A stretch of DNA of 64,000 nt, taken from contig JANCRA010000019.1 of NCBI GenBank assembly GCA_024362935.1, positions 13,946,501 to 14,010,500 on the forward strand, read 5' to 3'. Within the stretch, counting starts at the first letter, position 1, and every line of letters begins with the position of its first letter. Below are positions 23,691-36,000 of this stretch, piece after piece. The DNA comes from Setophaga petechia (taxonomy: Eukaryota > Chordata > Aves > Passeriformes > Parulidae). The notes under the pieces are model-generated. The model was not told the origin of the DNA. It searched no databases and saw only the letters and a list, made by a program, of their open reading frames with translations. The position numbers and the translations under genes were made by a program.

Positions 23691-26359
23691 CTCTTTGTAA
23701 CAGGCAGGATACAGGCATGTACATTGCAATTGCTACTGCTTTATAAAATGCTGTCAAATAGCAGGCAGTAATATGCTGAGAAGGGACCATTTCATTACTG
23801 TACTGTAATATATTCCTCTTAAATGGTTTTCAAATTATGCTTACTGTTCATATTGGCTTCTGTTCTATAAAGGCAAAGGAACTGAAATAAACTCCTTGAG
23901 TTCATAAAGAGCTCAATCCTTTTCCTCCAAAATACAAAATAGAGCACAGTTGGCAGAAACAAATACCAGGACCTGTGCTGTAGTGCTATTTTGCCAATTC
24001 TAACACCCAGCATCAGAAATGAGACCCAAGGTTCCTGGTTTGATGGGCTTTAGCAGCTACTGATCTCACAGCAGAGTTGCTTTTTGTTTCAAGGCTTTCT
24101 CTCTCACAAGCCAAACTGGACAGAAGCAGCAGTGGAGAGGGATGCACCCACAGACTTGTGGGATTTTAGCTCTTTGAGGGCACTGCTGAGCAGTATCCAC
24201 ATCTACTGCCTGTTGCAGCTCAGCCTGCGTCCCAATCCTCTCCTCTCAGTTCACATGTTTTTATAGACTGGATACAATCCAAAATCTGAGGATTAAGATT
24301 GTCATTGCTTTCCACACATGACAGGTCAACCAGAGGACACCAGCTTATATGGATCTTGATTTGTCTGATTTCCATATGTCTTAGTACTAAAGTCTCGCTT
24401 TGGATATTCACTTAGTGAAGAAGTAAGGGAAATCCGTGGCTGTGAAAATAATCCCGGAAAAGATAAGTCACTGTGCAGGGTAAGAGATTTATTTAAAAGA
24501 GTATAGAAATCTTACAATTTCCCTCTTTTACAAATCTTCTCCCATCTTTATTGTGATATGTGGATATCTTGCAGTGCTATCTCTGAAAGCCATGAGGAAG
24601 GGGCTGGCTGAGTCCTGTCATCCTCTCCCAAAAACAGCAGGAGCAGTGGCAGCAGCAGCAGTGGCTGAGAAGCTGCTGCCATGTGGCTTTCTACAGCTGG
24701 CCCTGTTCTAGCTGTGCCTGAAAGCACCCAGGTGGGGGAAGGCATCCTACCTTGTCAAATGCACGTACTCTGCCTTTGGGCATCACATTTATTTCTTCAT
24801 GTGTAACGTGGCAGCAGCAGCAGGCGCTCAGAGCCTCACAAAACCCAGGCTTGCTCATCTGAGCAGCTGCTGCAGTGTTTCCTCCTGCCTGCAAGGTCTC
24901 TCTTTTTAACCTTCTCCAATACCTTATTACTGCAAACTCTATCTGTAAGTCTCATGGGCAAAGCTTCATCCCAATTATACTAATGGTAAGGGGAAAGAAA
25001 TAGAGATAGGGAGCAGTGTTTTTAAACCATGTGGATTATGTTACTGTAGACAAAGAAACAGTAACTGGATCTAATGAAGAGAGGAGGATATTCATTATAG
25101 ATGAATCAGAAAGGAAAAGGTAGTGATGGAAGGTAAATATGATTTGGGAGTGACTGAGTTTGCCTGTCTTGACTGTCACCTACACTGTTTTTGTTCACTC
25201 CTAAGAAGTCAGACAGGCAGCTGGTGATGTATGTGAAAACTATGTTAAGTTTGATTTCTCTGTTTTGTGAAAGAAATTGGTGGGCACAGACAAAATTGAT
25301 ATACAGTGCAAATATGTAATTAACAGTGTTTATATAAATTATTGCAGGGTATCAGTTTTAACAAAGGCATTATCTTAGCAGTAGTCAGAGAATCATTCAT
25401 ACCATGAAATCACAAAGTGGCAGAAAAAATAAATCTAATCCAATCATTGTAAATTGTGGCTTCTCATATGGGATAATTCTGTGCTTTCCATCTTCCTGCT
25501 CTTCTGAGCTCATACAGGCTTCAGTGCCCTCAGGCAGATGCAGCCCCTTGTACTGGGGTGGCAGTGGCTGTACTGCTGGTCCCCAGCTCATGAACGCTGG
25601 TCCAGCCTCATTCAGTGCTGCTGCTCCTCCTGCACAGCCTCAGAGCCATACCAAACTTATGGCCTGCAGCTCTGACATCAGCATGATGAAAGTCCCCCAG
25701 AGTGAAGGGAGTTACACCACCAGCCCTCCTAACACCCTTGGAGCAGCAGTATCACCATGAGCTGAAGGCAAATGCCTTTCCCCCAGTGACGTTAGCTAAG
25801 TTTCTAGAAGTTTGGTTTGATTGCCAAGGGATTGTGTGCTGGGTTTCTAATAGGTGTGGAGTCACAAAGTTCCATTGACCTGCATGGATCTTCACTGAAC
25901 TTCGATCATTTCAGGAGTCCCTTCCCCAACAGGAATATTTGGTTCAATATCTAGTTCCAAGGCAGTTTTGTCTATTGCTTGCACTGCAAAAACTCTTTTT
26001 TGAGTTGCTGAGAGTGTGAACCACTACCATGAACTCTGAAATTTGCTTTAATGCCTTATTATTTTAATAAAACTTCCACAAAATATCTTGTTTTCATACC
26101 AAATATCAGAGTGTCTGTAGCACTGTCAGTTAGACTTTTGCATCATTGATTAGGGAGGATCTCTGTTGCTTCTTAGGATGCCATTTTATATGATGTAAGA
26201 GCTTATTTTTACCAAAATTTAACAGTTAAATTACTTTCCCAATAACCAGAGGTGGAGTTAATTCCATCCTAGGAATGAATCTAGCCCTGAACTTATGTTC
26301 CTCTGACCCAGTGGTGTTCTGTGTCTAGCATAAATTTAATTCTTTGTATAAAGATTTTA
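23691..26359. other. Unique DNA with two GC-rich patches
   Basis: The patch at 24540-24900 contains interrupted CAG/CTG runs (GGCAGCAGCAGCAG near 24650 and 24812) that make Leu-, Ala- or Ser-rich minus-strand peptides resembling signal sequences by composition only. The patch at 25490-25760 carries a 118-codon plus frame (25404-25760) with no recognisable domain. The rest is ordinary AT-rich DNA. Confidence 0.45.
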
Positions 26360-26440
26360 AACCTGTCTGGTACGAGGACTTGACCCTTGGTTTCCAGTGT
26401 CCCAGATGAATGCCTTGGCTGTGCTGTTAGAGAATGTGTT
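26360..26440 (-). mobile_element. Probable remnant of a tRNA-derived SINE head
   Basis: Read on the minus strand this region runs CAGCCAAGGCATTCATCTGG, then GACACTGGAAACC, then AAGGGTCAAGTCCTCG. This resembles the tRNA-like 5' head of MIR-like/sauropsid tRNA-derived SINEs: a degenerate A box (plus-strand 26411-26422), about 25 bases, then a B-box-like GGTCAAGTCC (plus-strand 26376-26385), the same spacing those SINE heads have. It cannot be a functional tRNA: there are too few bases between the boxes for an anticodon arm with normal spacing, and no acceptor stem is seen. The SINE body and tail are not recognised, so this may be a truncated, very old copy. The assignment rests on my memory of the family pattern and is moderate at best. 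Confidence 0.45.
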
Positions 26441-28089
26441 TCTTGCAACAGCATCTGTTGGAGCCATTCCATATTTAAATAATTGAGTAGTTACTAGGGC
26501 ACAGCAAGAGACACCAAGTCTGTAATCTAGTAGTCAGGAATCCCAGCTGAGCTGGTAAAATAGAAATCTCTGGCAGAAACTGGGAGCTGAAGGAGGTTCA
26601 TGTGGATTATCTTCCATTTTAGACAAAGATCCTAATTTATGATATTCTGAGATCTAGGCTTTCACTAGAAAGGTCTTAGTTTCAACCCAGATGGAATGGG
26701 AAAAATCAAAAATCAAAAACTTCTAAAGAAATTATATTCGACCAGGGTCTAGGAATAAAGAATTCCTATATCAGTGCTGCATATGTTTTATTTCAAAGAG
26801 AGTTGCTTGGACCTTTGGTCTTTCAAAAAGTCTGCTGTTAATTATCCACAAAGATCGTGCATCACATGCTCATCTGACCTGAGCTAGCTGGTGGAGTATC
26901 GTCAGTGGCATCATCAGCCAAAAGTTTGAGAATTGCTGCCATTTTCCTGTTTCAGGAGTGCCTTTTGGTGTACACAATACCTACAACTTAAGCAAGAGGT
27001 GAGATCTAGTCCTTAAAACACTGCCTTAATGTTTTGTGCATTGTGGCAATGCTCCTGCAATCTGTCTCCAGTGCAGTCTGTCCTCAACCTTGGCACTCTG
27101 CTCTCATTCAGGTCCCCTCCTAGAAGATGCACAACAGAATGAGGAGCAGGAATTGTCAGTTCAGTGATGGAGTTTTCTTTAATAGAGCCAGTTCAATAAC
27201 TCAATCAAAATATCATTCCTTTTCTTAACTTAGTGCTATCTGCTAACAACTTTTCCATTAACTAGGAATGCAGAGTAATAGGCAATGTGCTGCTCTGCAT
27301 GCTAATAAGAGTTCCAACTTCAGAAACTGTTTTCTAATATTGTTTCGGAGGATATCATCAGTATTTCCTCAGTTCCTCTCTTAAAAATTAGCGAGACAAC
27401 CTTGAAATCACCGTGGTTGGTAATTGACAGGATTTAGTCCCAGAACTAATCATGGTGGACATCTTCAAAATTGGTAGCTACGCAAAATGAAGATAATAAG
27501 ACTTCAGCTTGTCTGCAGAGCCACAGTGACCACCTGCACCTGTGAAGGAGACAACTTCTTCAAACTCACATTGGAAAACAACTATTCTGGCCAGGACTGG
27601 TCATGCTACTCACACAAAGCATAGTGGTCAGAACTAAATCTCTAGTGCAGCAACTACAAAGTACAAGAACTGAGATGAAGTGCGTGGAAATCAGGTGACA
27701 AATATGAATTTAGATGTTTTGTAAAACCTGAGAGTACAATTTCAAACAAAGCAAACCTTTGAGGTTGTGGAGTTTAGCTTCTGCTTTTACCAAAGAAAGT
27801 CCTAGAAACAGAGATTGGGATTAAAAGTACTGACTTAAAATGGCTTGAAACTTGCCCTCAATGGGATTTCTTCCTAAAATAATTATTTCTGTGTGATACC
27901 TTCTATTTTAAAATAAATTAAATGGATTTTCCTGTTTTCAAATATAACCAAAATTCTACCTGTGAGGAGGTTTCCATTTTCAGTGGGAAAAAAACCCAAG
28001 AAAACATAAATTTTAAGAAAACAAAATGAAATTATTAGTTGTTCTAGCATCAGCAACTTATTTTGCTGTTGGGGGGAAAAAAACAAACA
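26441..28089. other. Unique noncoding DNA
   Basis: No gene or repeat family is recognised in this 1.6 kb. Only short frames are present. Confidence 0.55.
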
Positions 28090-28440
28090 CCCAGGTAGAA
28101 AGAAAGCCTCCGCATTGGTGTCCTCCACATGACCTCTGGTTCATCAGTGCAGTCCATCTGCAATTGCTCCTGCGGCCAAAAGCATCAGCCGGCATGAGGA
28201 GGGCAGCCAGAGCCTTGCTTCTGCTTGCACCACAGAGGACGTGTCAAGCGAGATGCTTGCATAGCTCTGGGCACTAGCAGGCACCAGCTGGGTGGTCAGT
28301 TCTGGGAGGGTGAATTTTCCAGCTTTTGGAGCTACAGCTGAAGCTAAAAGTATGTTGCCACCAGCACCCTGGGAGGGACGCTTCACCGAGGCATAGAGGC
28401 TTCATCCAGACAAGCTGGTGTTACTACAGGTCCCTCTTAC
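28090..28440. other. GC-rich patch with frames on both strands
   Basis: Composition rises sharply against the A-rich flank on the left. A minus frame (28144-28386, 80 codons) and a plus frame (28026-28277, 83 codons) are open opposite each other. The minus translation is rich in A, L and S (for example LPELTTQLVPASAQSYAS) and looks somewhat protein-like, but I do not recognise a family. Several CpGs remain (GCGGCC, GCCGGC, GACGTG, AGCGAG, GACGCT). A decayed retrocopy or a short exon are possible; neither is supported enough to call. Confidence 0.35.
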
Positions 28441-31400
28441 CCAGACTTTAAAACTGTCTATTACAATTGTCAAGAGCAGGAGTAGTGGAAGTTGTATGTC
28501 TGGATCAATCATGTAAGCTAGATAGGATTTGACAACTTTGGGAAAGATTAAATTTAGATGTATCAAGTTAAAACATAAGACTGTAACAAAATGAAGTAAT
28601 TTCCAAATAATTTACTTCTTCGGGTCCTCTGAAAATGTCCCATAGAGAAGATTTATTCATCTGGTCCCAGTTATTTTGAATATTTGCTGATCTTTTTTAA
28701 AAAAATTGCATGCCGTGCTATTTAAACAGCAACCTTTAAGCTGTTTAAAGGAGGAGAGTGCAAAGCACTGGGTTAATCTGCTTACAGCCCATATGGCCAG
28801 ATGTTCCAAGGACTGTGGAGGAGCACAGGTCACAGTTAACCCTCACTCAAATGGCTTTCTCAGCAAGAGGGCTTTATTCCACTTGATAAATCAAACAGGA
28901 TGGCATTTTTATCTTTGGAATTGAATTCAATATTCTGCTATCAAGAAGACAAATTAAGATGCAGCATGGTGTTCATGGGCACACATTTGAGGTGGCAGAG
29001 AGCTGTCCAGTAAATAATTGTGCTAATAAAAGTCAGGAGAATCTAGGCAAAAATGCATATTTTAATCAAAAGATGGGGAAGAAAATAAATTTCTGCTTCT
29101 CTGTGGGAGAAAAAGGTATACAAAACAGAATTTTCTAATGTAATGAAAAGTGGCAGAAGGGTGATAACTGAGGAGGAGTGTTATTATAAATTAAAATAGG
29201 AGCCTTTACAAGCTGATAAATAGAGCATAATGAATAACAGTTTTAGGCATCAGCTAATTTATGAATGCTGTTCATTCTTTGCTCTAGCCAATTCTTGGGA
29301 CTTCCTTTTCTTCCTAATGGATTTGACCCATTGTATGTCATTTTACAAAACCACCTTCTTGTCAAGTAGGAGCTCTTTTTTTGTATAATCTTATTTGTGT
29401 TATTTTTCACAGGCCCAGTCAAAATATTGACTACATTTTTTTTCCTTGTACAGAGGAAAAAAGACTTGCTATTTCTGTGGTCTTTATTTTTTTATGTTAG
29501 TGGTAGACATAGGCTATAAAAACTAGCATGTCATTAATTTAAAGATGGCATAACACTAATACTTCTGGTAGAGCCTTTTAAAAGGAGTAGAAAATCAATA
29601 CAAAGCTGTAATTTCTCAACCAACTGGACTTCATAACATCCAGTATAAATTAAATGAACGTTTAAGTTTGCTGTTGCAGGAATGTGATGATTTGCAAGTC
29701 TCTCAGGGGAACAGACCATGACATTTTTGCTGCAGCTCCTGCTCTCTGCCCAAGTTAGTTGATACTGGCTTTTTTGTGTGCAAAATTGCTTTTGTGGCTC
29801 GAATTGTCTGCATTTGAAAAGAAACATTTCAAGTGCAGGGTGAAAACGCTGTGTGTATTGCTCATCATTACAAAGTCCCATAAATGGCTCTGGTGTATTG
29901 TTACAAACTTAGTGGGGTTTGTGGGGACTGCTGATAATTACTGTGGTGGCTAATTGGGTTCAAAAGGTTTATGAGTAAGCAATCATCTGTGGCCACAGGG
30001 ATGGAGTGAGTGAGAGCACAGCTAGCAAACATTTTATCAATATGTTAGCAATCAACAAAGAGTTCACTCTCAGGTCTTTTATATGACCACTATGGACACC
30101 CTACGGCTCATTTTAGGCTACTTTAGAAACTTTAATTCAAAATTTTTGACTCCTTGGATTTCTTTTTTGTGCTTGAACAGGCATTTTCAAATTGCTTACA
30201 AAGTGGCAATGAAGACTGGTGAATTGTTTTGTGAGGAAAAATATTCTTGGGATAGAAATGATGAAAAATCCCAGCAAAGGAAAGAGGCGATCAATAGATA
30301 GTGAGGTTATATGAAAATAGAAAACCAGCAGCTTTTGGAAACCAGGATCTGTAAAACCAATACATGGCGAAGAATTTGAACCATTTAACACAGGATGGGT
30401 GTTGTGATAATGTCTCAAGATAGAGACATTTGTAAACTTTTAGATCTTTTACTGGGGAAAAAGCAATTAGGGTTAAATGTTTTCTCTTATTTTCTTTTAT
30501 ATATAAGAAAATGTAAAATAATCATACCATGCAAAACTGCCATAGAAAAAGAGTACTAGTTGCCATGTAGTTTTAATGTAATCGATCTACCACAGGAGCT
30601 AACTAGAAAATTTTGAAACAGAAGATTTTTCCATTGAAAAATACAGATTTATCAATGAAAAAAAACCACAACCATAAACTGATTTTTAGCCTTGAAAAAT
30701 TCTGAAAAAATATATGTTTAAAAATAAATTTCTCTTTTTTTAAAACTTTGTGCCATAAGTAAGAATTAGAAATTTAAACTAAATGGCTTAATTTTGTCTA
30801 AATAAAACATTTCAAATGATACTGCTGTATTTATCAGTATGCAATTATGAAGTCACTATACATTAGTCCAAGGTATTTAGTACTTTCACTTTGCTATTGC
30901 TGAAACTGATGGATTTTTGCAATTGACTAAATCCGCAAACATTCTCTAAAAACACAGAATGCAAGCAGTACAAAGCACTGTGTGTTCACGATGCACTCAG
31001 CATTTTCATCATGAAAGATGTAATGAATTGCCTTAAAATCACAATAAAATGCTTCTGATTTCCAAGTGAAACAGATACAGATCTCATATGATCATACCTA
31101 GGTTGTCACAATGTGTATAAAATTGACTGAACTCTTTTAAAATTGCTGTCCTAGTGAGGCAACTCTCTTATTAACCAAATTTCTGTATATACATCCTCTT
31201 TTCCTTTTGAAAAAAATGTGCTAGATGTTCACAATTAATTCTATAGTAGCAAATTGAAGGTCAAGCAAAAGGAACCGTTTTGGTTTTTATATACCTGCAA
31301 TTGTTGTAACTTGGAATGAAATTGTAGCCTTTTATATTCACACACAGGATAAAATGCTTAAGAAATTCTTGGGTCTTTTAAAGCACTTTGGCTTTACATT

Positions 31401-33037
31401 GTTACCAAAATATCCCTTCTCACTGGATTTTGGTATAAAACTTCTCTTTCATATGAGGTAATTACAACAGGCTTCAAATATCTTCAAATCCCTTCTCTAA
31501 TGGTTTTGCTGTAAGTGCACGGAGGCAGTACAGAGTGGTAAACTCTACCTAATGTGCCCTTTTCATGACGTAAACAGCATTTACAGGGACATTTCTGAGA
31601 CTGTGCACAAAGTGAACTTAGTCATTAAGAACTCATTATCTACATAATTTGCACTACTTTGCATTTGGTGGAACAATATTTTCTATTTGCATTTTATTTC
31701 TAAGTGAGATCTATGTGCCATCATTCATGGCAACAGCTGACCCAAATGAATAATTGACCACAGTTCCAAAAAATATTATCTTTCCTCCCTTCTTATTTTA
31801 TTTTCTTTATGATCCTTCAGTCATCAACCACAATCTGAGATAATACAATGAAACATTGAGCAAAACCTTTGGGACTAGTAAGAACAGTGGAAAACTTGAT
31901 GAAATCTGGGCAATAGCAGGATGAATGTCAACACTCGCTTTGATTTTTAATGTTTCATTAAATGTTTGCTCTTATTTTTGTTATTGCAACATGATACATT
32001 ACTAAATGATCCGTAGAATTAACTATTGCATGATCACATGATAGCTAAATATCAACAAACAGTGTCATCCTTAAGCAAATATTTTTTATAGGAGTTCTTA
32101 GAGGCTGAGAAGAAGATTATATCAAGCCATCAGAAAAAAACCAGAAAATTTTTACACTCACTATCTTGTCTTTTCTTTAACATGGTGCTGGTTGATCTAG
32201 CAGAAGGTACCATCTCTCACTGCAAACCCTATGCCTTGTGTCTTTGGGCTGTCACAGCTACAGTGGCACCATTGCTCTCTTGTGTAATATACTAATGATT
32301 TCATGTCTGTGATACCCCAGAACAAACTGCTGCAAGGCAAAAAATGATTTAGTGGCATGGAATTGGGTGGTAATGCTTTTGCCAGGAATCTACAGCATTT
32401 AGTGGGCAGAAGACTGGCTGGGTTTAAGAGCTGGAGGTGCCACTCCTTCCTGAAGTTTGCCTTCTCAGTAGTCAGAACTTCTTCCTCCCAAAGCACATTG
32501 TGTGATGCTTTGATTTTTTTCTGGTTGAAAGAAAATACAAGAAAGTTACTGTTGCTAGAACCAAAGGGGAGGTTGGACTGGGAAATCTTGGTTTTGGGTA
32601 AGATTGTCCAAATCCAGGAGATCTTTGGAGGGAGCAGATGTTAAGTTTGTAGTTTGTAGCCTGAATCTCCTTTTAAGACGTGGTGCACTCATGCAGCACA
32701 CTGCCACTCTGCCACACCTCCCCCAGTTTTTCCAGGCTTGGTTCTTGCTTTGCAGGGCAGTGATTTGTCAGCCCATTTGCTGGGCTAAGGGCACTGAATG
32801 CTCTCTAGGTATAAGGTGTCTTTGAAGACATTACAGAAGTGTGTTTATCCACCTAAAATTCGTTCAGCCAGGGTTCTCATGCATTTCTGTGACACCAGGC
32901 TGATGCTTTGGTATCAAAGTGATTCCTTAGCAAATGAGGAATATCTGGGTTTTTAGAAGTACTAACAAATGCATGTGAATTGCATCCACAAACTGCTTGT
33001 CATAGTATAGAATAAGCTTCTCAAGATAATTGCACAA

Positions 33038-33057
33038 AATTGTTCCAGGGAACAATT
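33038..33057. repeat. Perfect 9-bp inverted repeat with 2-base centre
   Basis: AATTGTTCC (33038-33046) and GGAACAATT (33049-33057) are exact reverse complements around AG, a near-perfect 20-bp palindrome. Confidence 0.88.
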
Positions 33058-36000
33058 CTAGAACAAATCCCCGTATAGTAGGTTTTGCTGAATTTGCATT
33101 TGTATAATCTGTGGAGATTTCATAGAGTTTTCATAGCAATCATGGACTGAACTTCTTGGGTCCTGCCACAGCTTTTGAGATAAACTAAAGGAAGCTACCT
33201 GTTATTTTTCTTACTGGGCCTAAGACCCTCAGTACCCATTTTTAATCATCCATATGACTTGAAACACATCATAGTTTCTTATTGGCACTGGCTAATGGCA
33301 GCTGCAGTAGAGTTCAGGTGCTGTGGTATAAAGACATAGTCAAAAATGAGTTACAATAACAAAACACAGTATGAGAATTGTTATTTTTTTACAGTGGAAG
33401 AAGTAAAACCAAAAAATTTGCTCAAACCAAATGCAGTACAGATGGCACAGGTCCATAACTACCTTGTAGTAAGGATTGATTACTATTCTCTTGTTGAGTA
33501 GACTAATAAAAGAGGACTTATTATCAGTTCAAAATCCACATTGCTATCATCATTCCCATACCTCATTTTGCTGCTATTGCTAAGAAGAATATTTGAAGTA
33601 AATTACATTAAAAATGTAATCATATTTAAATTAAAAGTGAAAACCAGCATTAGAACAGTGAAAAATGGCAAAATCAATCGTATATTGGATCAAAGTGGAG
33701 AAGTGCTTATTCTTAACGGAATATCAAGTCCTTGTTTCACAGATTTGGCTTCTTTTGATTACTTTAGATCCCCACAGCTGCTAAGACTTTGACAGGGATT
33801 CCTATACCACAAGGAAATGAATATGGTAAAGCTCAAACCATTCCCAAAGTGGTGGTTGGAGGCTGAATGTTTGTACTTTGAGCTTCATTCTTGACTGAGG
33901 CAGTCATTGTCTCAAATCACCTACTTTCTCCCCCTTGCCTTATTTACCTCCTTCCCACACATTTTCTGCCTGTAGACAAAACCTCCCTGTTTCTGAAGGT
34001 ATGCTAGCCCTCATCTGTGAATGGACAGATTTTAATGTGAAATTGGAAATCTACTACATTTATAGACCTTGCACTAGATCTTGACTTCATTCCACAGTTA
34101 CATTTGTCAAGTCCCATCACAGAAGTCCTTCAGAGACTAATTTATATTCTATTTATAAAGTCCTTTAGCCCATCAGTGACAAAAGAAGAAGAAACAGTTT
34201 GGTTTTGAACTACAAAGGGAACTTACGGTCGGTGTAACTTGGGCAAAATTCCACTGGCTATGTTATTAGACAATTTAGATCAAACTGAGTTCCTGTGTTG
34301 TAATTGAGGCTGATGTAGCACTATTATGTTCTGCAAAGTTCATATTATATTACTCAGAAAGATACAGAGCACTATATTTTATGGGGAGGGGTTATGATAC
34401 AAAAAGGGTTTGCATGCTAATGTAGTTCCGCTTTAACTGGCCTCTGTAACTTCTGGTAAATTTGTAGGAAAAATAGAAGAAAAAAACTTTGTACCACTTC
34501 TTATTTTCTCTCTTTCTCTCTTTCTCAAAAAAAGAAGACTTTTGAAATGAAAGGAGAATAATTAACTTTTTTTCATTTTGGTAGTAAAAAATAGAAATAG
34601 CTATAACTTATCTAATAACACAAAACTCAGGTCTATATCAGGTTTTTGGGTAGTTCATATTTTTTCAGATCTGATAATTTTCAAAAGCTCAGCTTTACAT
34701 TTGTTTTGATCACCTTAGAATAACATTTCAACTTGAAACACTCCTGTTCAGAATTAAAAATATTTTTGAAGCTCATTGTTTAGAATTTCTTACTTAGAGG
34801 AAACTAAAGAAACTTATACATTGCAGACTTATCCAGGAAAGCTAATTGTTAAAAGATTAAATAGGGCATTAGGTAAATATGAGCAAAGAAATCATACCAA
34901 AAATAAATGTTCCTGATCTTGATTTTTAAATTATTTCTTTCTCTGATCTTTCTACTTGTAAAATGCTGTTATAGGATAAATATACTTTCTTTAACTGTAT
35001 ATGCAATATATATAAAAATCATTAAGAAAATATTAAACTAACTATGCAAGAGGATAATTTATGGGACCTGTGGTTAGGTCACACTTCTGTGTCTGTTATA
35101 ATTACCCACAGACCCTGGGAGTGCTGGAGAGCAGCCAGAATACCGGGATTCACTCTTGTACACGCATACAGTAATAAACATATTCTTGGCACTAATTGCC
35201 TGTCCTTCCCCAGCAATTAAGGGACAGTTTTCTAGAGTTTATCCATATGTTCACCAGCATAGCATTTGCTCTTGCTGTGCTCCTCTATCCTCTGTCCTAA
35301 TGCTTCGTGGAGGGCCACCATTTGACCAAGCTGTGCTTTTTGGGCATCTCAGCTGACTCCCCCTGGCTATGGAGTGGAAGCCTACCGACAGGAATCCCAT
35401 ACGTTGTTTATTATCTGGAGAGCATCCAGGCAATGCTGCTAATGCCTGCTGTTATTATTACCATAAATATCCCATGAAGCTGGGTCACATTCTTAAAAAA
35501 GAGGATATACTGGAATGGAAATTTTGTCTGCTGCATGTAAGAAAGGAGAAAGAGGCTGTGTGCTCATGCCCCTCAGTTTGCTTCTAGCAGGACCCTGGAA
35601 GTGGTAAATGTTCCCTACATATTGAGGAATTCCGAGGTGTCTCCAAGCTGTGGCATTTCTATCCCTTGGTAGGACTGAAGTGCCCTGTGGTACCCTTGGT
35701 TAGGAGCAATGAGCAGCAGATTGGAAGTGAGATTTGTTGGATTCATTTCTGTGGTACTGAAACAAGCATCCAGGGGAGAGCATTGCTCATGCTGAAGCAA
35801 TCTGAGGTCAGATTGTGGTCACCAACTCATTACTTCAGTAGTACATACCATGTCACAAGTTTTCTGTCTCACCAGCTTGCCACCAGATTACATGGAAGGA
35901 GAGCTAAATTTACCCAAAATTGATTAAATTCTTGAGTCTGGTTAAATTTAGGTCTTCCTTCTTAGCTGTAGACTTTCTCAGTAAGATTAAGAAGTAAAGG

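Noticed and set aside
24548..24745. Minus-strand peptide with a Leu-rich signal-like stretch
   Set aside because: The Leu run comes from an interrupted CAG/CTG repeat; there is no mature domain after it.
28026..28277. Plus frame starting MKLLVVLASATYFAVGG, signal-peptide-like
   Set aside because: The signal-like start is followed by an A-rich tract and then by unrelated sequence; no cleaved product or family is recognisable.
35090..35500. Possible solo LTR in a mixed-composition stretch
   Set aside because: I looked for TG...CA ends, a target-site duplication and an LTR polyadenylation layout and could not support any of them.
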